Part shown: positions 37,441-47,689 of the stretch, one piece after another
How the letters are laid out: every line of letters starts with the position of its first letter
How positions within the stretch are numbered: position 1 is the first letter of the stretch
Source of the DNA: Azadirachta indica
Taxonomy: Eukaryota > Streptophyta > Magnoliopsida > Sapindales > Meliaceae
DNA length: 64,000 nucleotides
Reading direction: 5' to 3'
NCBI GenBank assembly: GCA_022749755.1
Contig: CM040452.1
Coordinates: forward strand, 10,000,350 to 10,064,349
The notes under the pieces: generated by a model
The model's database searches: none
Told to the model about the DNA's origin: nothing
The model's input: only the letters and a program-made list of their open reading frames with translations
Program-made: the position numbers and the translations under genes

Positions 37441-37788
37441 GTTATGGAGGTGAATAATTTAAAATATTCCAAAACGAGTAGTCTAATAATAACGACAAGT
37501 CATTTATTTAAGGATATAAAAGTGTTCTCAACTCGAAAAATAGTGAAGAAACCATGGTAGTATTATGTAGTTAAAATTGTGTATTTCTCTTCAAATAAAA
37601 AATTAAAAAAAAATCAGCCTAATTTAGATATTTATTTTTAGGCAAATTTAGCGAGATGGGAACTAGGACATGGTCATTTCAAGTTCTATCATCCTTGGAA
37701 ACAATACCTTAAAGTTGGAACCCTAGCTTGCGAATGTGCTTACAAACTTGAAGCTTTTTGCAATTACCTTAATACAAATCACAAAATG
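37441..37788 (+). pseudogene. ALMT: ALMT copy 4, exons 3 and 4 only
   Basis: Exon 3 (37441-37556, 116 nt) and exon 4 (37642-37788, 147 nt) have exactly the lengths and splice sites of ALMT copy 3 and are easily aligned to it. The sixth codon of exon 3 has become TAA (GGAGGTGAATAA where copy 3 has GAATAC), and further stops follow. Intron 4 begins normally (GTATAT) and matches copy 3 up to CACATGCATG at 37820, where the copia LTR starts. Exons 1, 2 and 5 are absent. It is a dead gene fragment. Confidence 0.9.
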
Positions 37789-37821
37789 GTATATCTAAAG
37801 AACAAAATTACACATGCATGT

Positions 37822-38170
37822 TGTTGAAATAAGTGGACCTTCATACTTGGCCCGTAGTCTAAACATACACTTAGCTCAGGCCCAACATCAAGAGTATTAT
37901 TAACTACCGCTATAGGACAAAACCTTAGTACAACACAGCTACTATGACTTGCACCATATAGATGATTTACACCTCACCTACAAAGAAGAAAATTGACTTT
38001 TCTATGACGATGATTATGTAATACTTATAGACTGATATAAGATGAATTACATTGTATTCTTTAGGGTTTTGGAAACCTATTTTGCCTCATATAAAAGGCA
38101 ATCTTTGTATCTTTTTCTTGCCACTTTAAGAAAGTAAGAAGAATTATAGTAGCTGCTTTGCAAAAGTTCA
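37822..38170 (+). repeat. 5' LTR of the copia element
   Basis: This 349-bp LTR begins TGTTGAAATAAG and ends just before ACTTGGTATCAGAGC. It matches 56664-56921 with many differences, so the insertion is old. Confidence 0.85.
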
Positions 38171-38290
38171 ACTTGGTATCAGAGCTTATATCAACCAGCA
38201 ACAATATGGTGTCAATAAAAAATACCAATCAAATAAACATTACACTTTCACTAAATCAAATACTCTTTTGTCTTTGCAACACCTATTAAA

Positions 38291-38849
38291 TTGACAAACA
38301 CAAATGACTTATTATGGAAAACTCAAGTTCTGGCAAACATCAGAGCAAATGGTCTACAAGGATTCATTGATGAAACAAAACCAATGGCAAAAAGAATGAT
38401 ACTATTCATTGATTTTGAGCAAAATGTGGTTACCACTAATAACCAAGAATACTTTGTCTGGGAAGGACAAGATCAATCTCTAATGGGCTAGCTTTTATCT
38501 TCAATGACAAAGAGCACCTTGGCTCTATGATGGATTAAGAACCTCTTACGAAGTCTAGATAGCTCTACAGAAGCAATTTTCTGCTCAAGCAATTGCAAGA
38601 GTCTTATAACTCAAATGTGAGGTTCATAGCACTAAAAATGAAGGTATAAGCATGCATGAATACTGTCATAAGATAAAATCACTTGTTCACGATTTGAAAG
38701 TAGCAGGCAATAATATCACTCATGATGAATTAATACTCTACTTGATGGAGGGGCTTGGGTTAGAATATGATTCACTGGTAATCAACATAACCATTAGACG
38801 ACCTAGAAAACAACCACTCCAAAAAATTTACTTCTTGCTTCTGAGTTAA
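38291..38849 (+). pseudogene. gag of the copia element
   Basis: Two open pieces (38291-38491 and 38652-38849) resemble copia gag: QVLANIRANGLQGFIDETKP near the start and MHEYCHKIKSLVHDLKVAGN later, followed by DELILYLMEGLGLEYDSLV. These pieces are typical of the gag-polyprotein domain (UBN2-type) in plant copia elements. Stops and frameshifts separate them. Confidence 0.75.
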
Positions 38850-39239
38850 GAAAGAAGAATTGAAAAGAATCTGTCAATTGGCAATCTGAATCTGGGTATA
38901 AACCCTTCAACAAACTATGCACAACCAAAACTTAACACCTTTTAAAGAAAGAATTGGCAACTAGACAACAACTCTTATTAATATTTTGGCTTTCATAACC
39001 AATTTGGGAACAACACTTCATTATAGTGCTGAAAACAAACTAATATACCAAATTTGCTTAAGGATAGGTCATGAAACCTCTAAATGTTGGTTCAAGCTCA
39101 ACAAGAAATTCTAACCAAGGTTAGATAGGAGAAATTATCTGAAGAGGGCATATATAGCTATACCAAAGACAACTACTAACAATCTTAGTATCTTGATAGT
39201 AGAGCTATAAACCATATCATAAACAATCTTGGTAATCTC

Positions 39240-41322
39240 AATGTTCCAGCAAAATCAAAAGGCAGAGATGAATTGGTAGTAGGTAATGGCAGCAAACTTT
39301 CTATCTCTCACATAGGCCACTCATTCTTACCAATTCAACATACACAAAACACCAAACATCTATTTTTGAAACACTTACTATATGTACTTGAAATAACAAA
39401 AAATTTTGTTAGAGTGTCTAAGTAAACTACCGACAATGGCATTGATATCTCATTTGACAAACATTTTTGCTTGGTCAAAGACAAAATTCAAAAGAAAACC
39501 CTACTATTGAGAATGGCTAAAAATGGTCTATACCAACTATTGATTTGCCCTTCGAGTTACACCATACTACCTTTTCCAATTGTTAGCTCATTATCATAAC
39601 TAACAAAATCAATTTCTTACACCCCAAAGTCCATGTTATCTGTTAATTCAAACTTATCTAAGTTAGTTAGCAAACAAATAAGTGATATTAGTGGCATAAA
39701 AGGTTAGGACATCCAAATTTGACTTCTTTAAAAAAATAGTATATTTGATTGTATTTACTTGAAATTCAATGAAAAATTGTTGTCTCCTTTTTCAAGGCCT
39801 GTTAATATGGTAAATCTCATAAGTTAAGTTTCAAAACTACTAAAACAAAGGCATCAAAATCCCTTGAAACCATTCATAAAAACTTATGAGGACCACCATA
39901 TATACTCTCTAATCTGGGTCATAGGTATTATATAGCTTTCATTGATGATTTAACATGTTTATTTGGATATACCCTCTTGCCAGCAAAAGTGAAGCACTTA
40001 ACACCTTTAAAAACATTCAAAGCACAAGTAAAGAATCTCTTAGATGGGAAAATTAAACACATCGAGTGTGATATGAGATGTGAATACAGGGCCTTTGAAC
40101 CATATGTAAAACAGAAAGGCATAATCCTCAGGTTTTCCTATCCACACACCCATAACTAAATGAAAAGGCTGAAAGAAAACACAGACACCTCATTGAGACA
40201 GGTTGACACTACTTTCTCAAGCGAGTATGCCTCTAAAATTTTGGTGAGAAGCATTTAGTAAAGCTACTTACTTAATAATAGACTTGTCATATCAGTACTA
40301 AAAAATAACTCACCTTTTAAAGTTTTGTTTCATATCAAACTAGATTATACACTCATCAAAACATTTGGACATTTGGCTATGAATGCTACCCATTCTTTAG
40401 ATCCTATAATAGCCACAAGTTCAACTTTCATACTTTAAAGTATGTTTTGTTAAGACTTAGTGCTGTGCATAAAAGATATTTATGTTTACATCATATTTAT
40501 AGAGTGTATATAGCAAGGCATGTCTTATTCAATGAAAATGCATTTCCTTTTAAAAATGAAAACAACTTTAAAGTGAGTATAACATTAAGTTTACTTGAAA
40601 ATCAGTATTTGTTCAACCAATTTTACATTATCTTTTTTAATAATGATTCAATAATGGGCAATCAAAATGCAGGTGATACTGACCAATTCTTGGACACACC
40701 ATCTCTTGTAAAAGACTCTTCAAATAATCATAACACCAATTCCTCAAACACAAGCTTGCCAAATTTCACCCCAAACATAAAAACCTTAGAAACACCTGCA
40801 CAAGAAATAAAACCATCAACATCATTACCTGTCCAAAACTTGTTGCCTACACATCCTATGATAATTAGAGCTAAAGCAGGAATATTGAAGCCTAAGATCT
40901 ATGCTAGTAATATAACTCCTTACTGCTTCGATGAAACATTAAGTGATGTAAAGACAACTCTTGAAGATCCAAGATGGAAGTAGGCCATGAGAGAAGAATT
41001 CAAAGCCTTAACTAATAATAAGACTTGGAATCCTGTGCCTTATTCACCAGAAATAAGGATAATTGGAAACAAATAGGTTTTTAAGGTGAAGAATAACTCA
41101 GATGGAATTGTTTCCAAGTCCATACCAAGAATGGTGGCTAAGGGATTTCATCAAACCCCTAGTCTTAACACAAAGAAACATATAGCCCTATTGTGAAAGC
41201 TTTGACAATTATAATTGTGTTAAATCTTGCCTCGATAAAGAATTGGGAATTGAGGCAGATAGATGTTAACAATGCATTCTTAAATAAAAAGTTGATAGAG
41301 ACTACTTATATGGCACAGCCTT
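39240..41322 (+). pseudogene. pol (integrase and start of reverse transcriptase) of the copia element
   Basis: In broken frames: FIDDLTCLFGYTLLPAK with EYRAFEPYVKQKGIILRFSY, which resemble the integrase core; a 178-residue open piece (40447-40983) covering the linker after the integrase; then the first reverse transcriptase motifs, SIPRMVAKGFHQTP and RQIDVNNAFLNK, at about 41120-41290. Too many stops for function. Confidence 0.75.
41249..41322 (+). repeat. 74-bp copia overlap, first copy
   Basis: The sequence AATTGAGGCAGATAGATG... through ATATGGCACAGCC is repeated at 55443-55516 with about three differences. It marks the ends of a duplicated block. Confidence 0.85.
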
Positions 41323-42518
41323 AAGTTTGGTCGATCGGTTATTATAATACCCTTAAGTTTGGTTGCATTATACTTATTACCACCTTGAAGTTTAAAAAAT
41401 ATCTCATTACATTCATTCTTTACTTGAGTTAATAGAGTAATGATGTTTTTAATAATAAAATTGTCTTTTGATATTATCAAATTAAATATGAAAAAATAAT
41501 TACATAGAATATTATATTGTCTTTTTTATTTTATTTTTCTTCTTTTTTTTGCCCAAATTTAATTTTTCTTGTTATTATTTGTAAGAACAATCCTCAAAAT
41601 TGAGAAAACCATCCCTAATTCTAAGGAAACGCTAAATCTTCTTATCTAGTCTCTAGTCATCAATTAAATCCCTTCTCCATTTTCTCGCCGTTGACCAAAT
41701 CTGCTACTATGGTTTCAAAGGCTTCTCCCTTTACAATTAAAACTCTCACTTAATCTACTTCTCTTACTACCACTACTCCACCGACTTAACTTTGACTCCA
41801 TTCATTACATCAATTGTTGCTCTAATCAAATGATGGGTCAAATTAGAAAAGTTGTTAATTGGTTTGTCAGGAGATTGATGGGTGGAAACATAAAATCTTT
41901 GGATTTGGATGGTGTTCTCTTGGTGAAGAAATTGGATTTTGGTAGAAGAGGAAGGAGAATTAGTTTATTTTTTTCAAATAATTTAGTTAGATTTATGTAC
42001 TTTTTGTTCATTTAGTTTTGGGTAAAATGATTACTGTATAGTTGAGCTGGAGGTATTTATTTGAATACTTTTACCGAATTACATTGATTTTGAATTTATT
42101 CATTTGTTATTTCAAATCATTTTTCATATTTGATAAAGTCATTTTTTCTTATTTGGTAATGAAATTAAGAAAAAATGAAAGAAAAATATGGATTGTAAGA
42201 GGTGGACAAAGAAAGAAAAATAAAAATAGAAAAGAAATTAAAGGAGAAATAATACAAATGATTGATTATGTTAATGTGGCCAGTACTTGTTTAGTTCATG
42301 ATATGGGTTCACTCAAGTACAAATGGGATCCATATGTTCCATTAGTCAACTACTAAAAGTTATTTTAGTAAAAATAATTAAAAAATGATTTTTTTGGTTA
42401 ATTTAAGAAACGGATGGCTGCAATGTGATACTTTTTAAATCTTAGGGAGATATCGGATAATTAGATAAAACTTAAAATATGTAAAGGATAATTTTCCTTA
42501 TTACATCTGTGCATGTGA
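41323..42518 (+). repeat. Spacer copy A, left part (long-TIR element)
   Basis: It is homologous to spacer C from about 31640 and to copy B from 56922. Its start, TTAAGTTTGG, directly follows the broken copia sequence. It contains the long-TIR element: the left arm (CACCTTGAAGTTTAAAAAAT...) mirrors the right arm near 42400-42490. A 61-residue frame (41830-42012) is open here and in copy B. The part ends at the TGA target duplication of the CACTA element. Confidence 0.8.
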
Positions 42519-42559
42519 TCCTACTAAAAAATAATTAAAAAAGTATACTAAATAGAAGA

Positions 42560-43030
42560 CGGTTTTCATTTTTTAAGACGATTTATTGAAAAACTGTTTT
42601 TAATTCTAAAAAATAAAAACAGTTTTTGTAAACCATTTTCTAAAATATATGTTTTAAGAACTGTTTTAATGAAACCGACTTTAATTTTAAAAAATAAAAA
42701 CAGTTTTTGTAAATCGTCTTCTAAAATATGTGTTTAGAGAACAGTTTTAATAAAATCGATTTTAATTCTAAAAAATAAAAACGATTTTTGTAAACCGTCT
42801 TCTAAAATATATGTTTCAAGAAGTTTTAATAAACTTATTTTTATTTTAAAAAAATATAAAAACAATTTTGAAACCGTTTTCTTTTTTCACATATTTAAAT
42901 GACAGTTTTAGTAAAATTATTCTTGATTTTTAAAATTAAAAAATAATTTTCGAATCGTTTTCTACAATACATATTTAGAAGACTTATAATAAAATATACT
43001 TTTATTTAAATAATAAAAAATTATTTTAAA
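42560..43030. repeat. CACTA subterminal tandem repeats
   Basis: About four to five imperfect units of roughly 82 bp each contain AAAAATAAAAACAGTTTTTG, then TAAACCGTCTTCTAAAATAT. Such subterminal arrays bind the element's own protein in En/Spm relatives. Confidence 0.7.
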
Positions 43031-43419
43031 TATTCTTCTTTTTAGAGAATAATTTTAATTGAATTGATTTCTATTTAAAAATTTTAAAAGAAATTTTTAA
43101 TCTTATCTTCGTTTACTATACCATGTGAGATTGGGTTTTTTTTAACATTAATTCAGTCAAAAACTTTTTGATTAGTAAATATATAAAAATTAAAAAATTT
43201 ATTTATTTAATTTTAATAAATGTAATCAAAGATATTGGTGTTTGAATTAAGAATATCAAACAAAATATAAGTAGAGTATATATATACATATTTACATAAA
43301 TCTAATAAATAGTAATTAAGGGATACTGTTCATGTATTAGACTGGTCTTTAAACAGTGACTTTATTTTTATTTTTAATCTACTAATTTGCCTAATAGTAT
43401 AATGGTAGACTTTGAACAA

Positions 43420-43466
43420 TAAATGCACACACACACAAATATATATATATATATGTATATATATAT
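43420..43466. repeat. CA/TA microsatellite
   Basis: A run of CACACACACA is followed by ATATATATATATAT with one GT interruption, inside the CACTA element. Confidence 0.8.
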
Positions 43467-44079
43467 CAAATTTCAATTTAACATCAAAAAAATTTAAATC
43501 TATTTTATAATCATAAAATCTCTAAATTATATATATATAATTATTAAACACACATTCTTTTGGTTAATTTTTCATTAAAATTAACTGCTGACTTAATGTT
43601 GATTACTTTAATAACAAAAATACCTTTAACTTTTATTTAACTAATATAATGACATAAATGCTCTTTTTTAATAATTTTTAATTAATTTTTTATATAAATA
43701 AATTAATTACATGAAAATAATTGAATTTCGATTAACAAAATAAAAGTTAAATTTATTTTTCTTCTTTTTACTTTTTATTTTAAAATTTTCATTTTTGTTA
43801 TTTGATTTTTGAATTTAAACACTTTCTACTTTTTTATTCAAATTTCTTTGAATGTTTACCCTAATATATAATTAAAACAACAATAATATATTTTTTTTTT
43901 TATTTTTTATTTTTTCTCTAATTGATAATTGAAATTCATTATGTGACAGGAAAAATAGTCAAATAATATAAAAATAATTAAAAACAATGATATTTTTTGT
44001 CTAAAATTTTTAACATATATTTTATTTTTTTAACAAATACCATCATTTTTAATTATTTTTATTTTATTTTGATACAAGT

Positions 44080-45145
44080 GCATGTATCGCAAACAAATAA
44101 TATAGTGGTAAGAAAGTGTTGGTCCCATAAGAAAAGTTAATTTGTTAATTACCGAAGATAATTAAGTAATGAATTTATTTGAAAAAATTGAATTAATTTA
44201 ACTGAGAAAAATTAAAACAAAATAAAGTAAAATAAACTATTGAACAATTTAATTAAAACAAATACAGCTAATGAAAAAATTTAGAGCTAATGATTTCATT
44301 ATATTTATTCACATCTAATTTTCCAAATAATATTATTCTGATTTAATACCTGTGTTATTAGTTAATTATCTCAAATTATTCGACAGTTTTTCTCGAGATC
44401 AGTCGAATCTACTTTACACCTAAATAATTCACTATATCTCTATGTGAATTAAATTAAATAAAAGTACTTTACATTCAGTAATAATTCTTCACTGACTACG
44501 TAAATCATATTATTAAATCATGTCTAACATGTAATTTACGGTATTCATTACATGATTTAGATAATAATCACTTCTCAATTCATATTAATTTACAAATAAT
44601 TCAAATACTACCCAAATATTAAAACGCATTAATCATCATAATTAATACGCAACACTAAATATTAAATCAAAACAAATAACACAATTACAGAAATTGAATG
44701 CTTCAAATAGATTAGATCATTGTCTTAAAAAACAAGTTTAACTACACATTAGATAAATTTCAAAATCCACAATAAAAAATTTAACAATCGACAACATAAA
44801 AACCAATAACTTCACTATTATTTAATTCAAAATAAAGGTTTAAAGACAAGAGAAAGAGATAAAACTAGATTAGGAGAGTCTTGATTTTCAAAACCTTGAA
44901 CTTGATGCCCAAAAATTCTTCCAATCTCCTCTACTACTATCTCTTAGTTCTCTCCAAAAACTTGAATTTGATCTTTAGAAAATTAAACTTGATGCCCAAG
45001 AACAAGATGAATGGCACAATGGCCAATTCTCGTGATCTGCAAAAAATACAACCAAAATACATTAAATATTAATGTAAGCAGAGGATTAAACAAACAAATA
45101 AAATTAAAGAGTAAATGATAAGTGTGTGTTTTTACGCACTTATCA
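44080..45145 (-). repeat. LTR of the nested retroelement
   Basis: TG...CA ends with TGATA inverted at both termini, next to a polypurine-like tract. No second copy is seen in the window, so the assignment rests on the terminal motifs. Confidence 0.55.
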
Positions 45146-45527
45146 AATACCCCCATACTTGAATGCTTGCTTGTCCTCAAGCAAATCAAACCAACAAAAA
45201 TAGATATAGGAAAAAAGACTAAAAACAGACAAACATAATATTAACCCAAAAAAAAAAATCAAACAAACACACTCCTGGAACATGATAAGTTAAATTTGAA
45301 CCAAAATAATATTTTTTTTTCATGTATGTGTGTGATTGTAGTAACTCACTATGTTCAACAAACACTTCTAAAAATTCCTCCCCCACACTTAATGGAAACA
45401 TTGTCCTCGATGTTGAAAGATGAAAAAATAAAGGAAAAAATTAAAAAGATCTTGCTTGAGTGGTAAGATGTAAGAATCTTGCCTCTCATTGTGCATTGTT
45501 ATCTTCATCTGCTTGGGTGGGCGGGAA

Positions 45528-46755
45528 TTATGGAAGTGGTGGAAATTGAACATCGGGATGTATTTGCTGAAAATATGAAACCAAAGTGTTGAAGCAGTTC
45601 ACTTGATACTGATACATCCTTGATTGCTCTTGTCGGATGTTAGAAATCTCATGCCCTTGTTGAATAATTTTTTGATGCATATCAGCAATCCTTGATTGTA
45701 TAGGATCTTCGTGATGTGAGAAGGAAGCCCCAGCTTCATTATCTTGATGGATAAATAGGGGATTTGGTAAGCCTTCATAAAGATTTTGTTGACGCCTTAA
45801 TCTTTCTTCATAAGCTGACTGGTATGCCTCTGGAATTGTATTAAGGGAGCCTTTTCTCCGTCGAGGCAATGATTTTCATGGTGGTGGAACTTGATTATCA
45901 TCATCCACAATAAATCCTAAGCCCGATCAGACGGATGCATCTCCTGCCCAACAGTTGAACTTAAAAATTGCTATCCCGTCAATTGGAGAATTCGGATTTA
46001 CCTTGTACTCTGTGTCCTCTACCCTTACCCCTCCCTTTAAGTATAAGACAGTAATAAGACAGGGGTGTGTGTGTCCCCCTGTTGTTTTTGCTTTAATAGA
46101 TACAATCAAGCTACCTCGTATTACCTTCCCTATATCAATGGTAATCTCAGCACAAATACAATAAAGCAGAGATGCTCTTTTTGTTATAACTTCATTGAGA
46201 TAGGATGTAAACATGAGATTGGAGCAAATAAATTTATACCAAGCCTTGACGTATCTATTGAGCGTATTTTCTGAGAAAGTGAGAGCTTTGCTGTATCTAT
46301 CACGACCTCTTACCATTGTGTTCTAGGAACACATAATTTTTCAATAATCTGAGTGTAGTTTTCATCATCTCTCCTGAATGCATCATACAAATCCTTATCT
46401 GCGTAATGGATGGTAAGCCATAAAATGTGTTAATGGCCTCAGAACTAAATGAAATCCTTTTGCCCTTAACATACACTTTATGATTCTCTCTACTCACTGA
46501 AGTATTAGCATAGAATTCCCTAACTAATGGCACTATTACTTAAATAAGATGGTTAGTGAGCGATTCCCATTTCCGATCCTAGATAAATTGTAAAATTATT
46601 CCATCTTCTGAGCCTGATTTTAATGCTCGTTCTCTCACTAGTGCTTTTTCATCTTGTTGAAATTTAATAAATTTTTTTTCGGCTTCACATGAAATAAATT
46701 TCCTTTTGTCAAAAACTGATGAAACTTGTGAAGAACTCCCCTTTTTTTGTGCCAT
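45528..46755 (-). pseudogene. Plant transposon protein (Transposase_32-like) of the nested element
   Basis: It starts at ATG 46755 (MAQKKGSSSQ) and runs through stops to PLVREFYANTSVSRENHKVY and the SFSSEAINTFYGLPSI motif. Then follow LNRYVKAWYKFICSNLMFTS and a run of ITKRASLLYCICAEITIDIG, ending with a charged, Q-rich tail (45528-45869). The LVREFYAN...F..EAIN.FYGLP pattern is characteristic of the 'putative plant transposon protein' domain in non-autonomous plant elements. At least three stops or frameshifts break it (for example TAG near 46580). Its function in those elements is unknown. Confidence 0.7.
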
Positions 46756-47689
46756 TTTGCTCTAAATATTCTTTTAAGCAAATTACCGAACACTTGGAAT
46801 GCACACTTTTGTTACCTCCTATCTTGCACTTCAATCCACTTAACCAACCTTTCTTTCACTCCTAAAGCACCCTCCAAGTATTTTCCAACTATCAAATTTA
46901 AGATTACTAGGCCAAAGTTTATTGAAACATTTTGTCAAACATTTGACGTGCATTTTTATTAACCCACCCAATTTCTAATCCAATCCTTCAAGTTTAGGCC
47001 AAAATTACAATGTAAAACTCAAACACTTCCAAAATATTAATTTCTCCACAACACCCACAACAAATTCTACGAAAAATCAACAACCAAACACTTCAATTTT
47101 TTATTAGCATTGCAACCCTTAACATTTCTTCATAAATGTACAATTGGAAGAATAAATTTTACAATAGTGAGAACTTACTTGAAATTGGAGTGAAAATGCA
47201 ATGTTGGAATTGAATTCCTTACTCTCATTGCACTTCTCTAAATTCTTGCTATGTTGGGAGATTGTAGGTAATTGAGTGTTTAAATTTGGTAAGAAAATAT
47301 GTTTAATGGGTTTATAGTTTTGAAATTTGGTATTTGGGATGGTGAATGAATGTGTAGTAATTAAATTTGGGGGAAGAGTTAAAAAGAGAGAGTGTTTGGG
47401 TTGGAGGAAGAGGAAAATTTGGAAACAAAATAGAAAAGGGGATTATATTAGGGCAAAAAGAGAGGAACCGCATGCAGCATAAATATATCCGCGGGCGCGC
47501 CAGTTTGAAAAGACCACTAATACACCACAAATTTATTGAATAATTACATTGGTAATCATTTGTAAAAAGTAAATTGGCAGAAGATTTTCTTGTAAGCTAA
47601 TTTAAATTAATTTAATTTTAACTTAAAATTCTTACTATATTGTTGTAATGATATATATAGAGCCATAGAAAAGTTCAACAAGAGAGGTA

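Larger units (their letters stand above)
37822..41322 (+). mobile_element. Ty1/copia retrotransposon, 5' part
   Basis: The 5' LTR, 37822-38170 (TGTTGAAATAAG...AAAAGTTCA), is followed by the primer-binding site TGGTATCAGAGC (38174-38185, initiator-Met tRNA). Next come gag (38290-38850), protease-adjacent sequence, integrase (about 39700-40250) and the start of the reverse transcriptase (about 40980-41322), all riddled with stops. It inserted into intron 4 of ALMT copy 4. The element is cut at 41322 inside the reverse transcriptase; the remainder is at 55443-56921. Confidence 0.85.
44080..47520 (-). mobile_element. LTR-retroelement remnant nested in the CACTA element
   Basis: On the minus strand: a coding region (46755-45528), a polypurine-like tract (TATGGGGGTATT, just right of 45146), then a 1066-bp LTR (45145-44080) with TGATAAGTGC and CTTGTATCA ends. 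The upstream LTR is missing; the right edge, near 47520, is only estimated from where the CACTA sequence resumes. The LTR start contains a 9-bp inverted repeat (TGATAAGTG...CACTTATCA). No reverse transcriptase is present. Confidence 0.6.

Noticed and set aside
40447..40983. 178-residue open frame as a separate host gene
   Set aside because: It is continuous with copia pol (integrase tail and linker before reverse transcriptase) and flanked by copia motifs on both sides.
42590..43030. CRISPR-like regular repeats
   Set aside because: The roughly 82-bp units are contiguous, without unique spacers, and lie at the end of a CACTA element.
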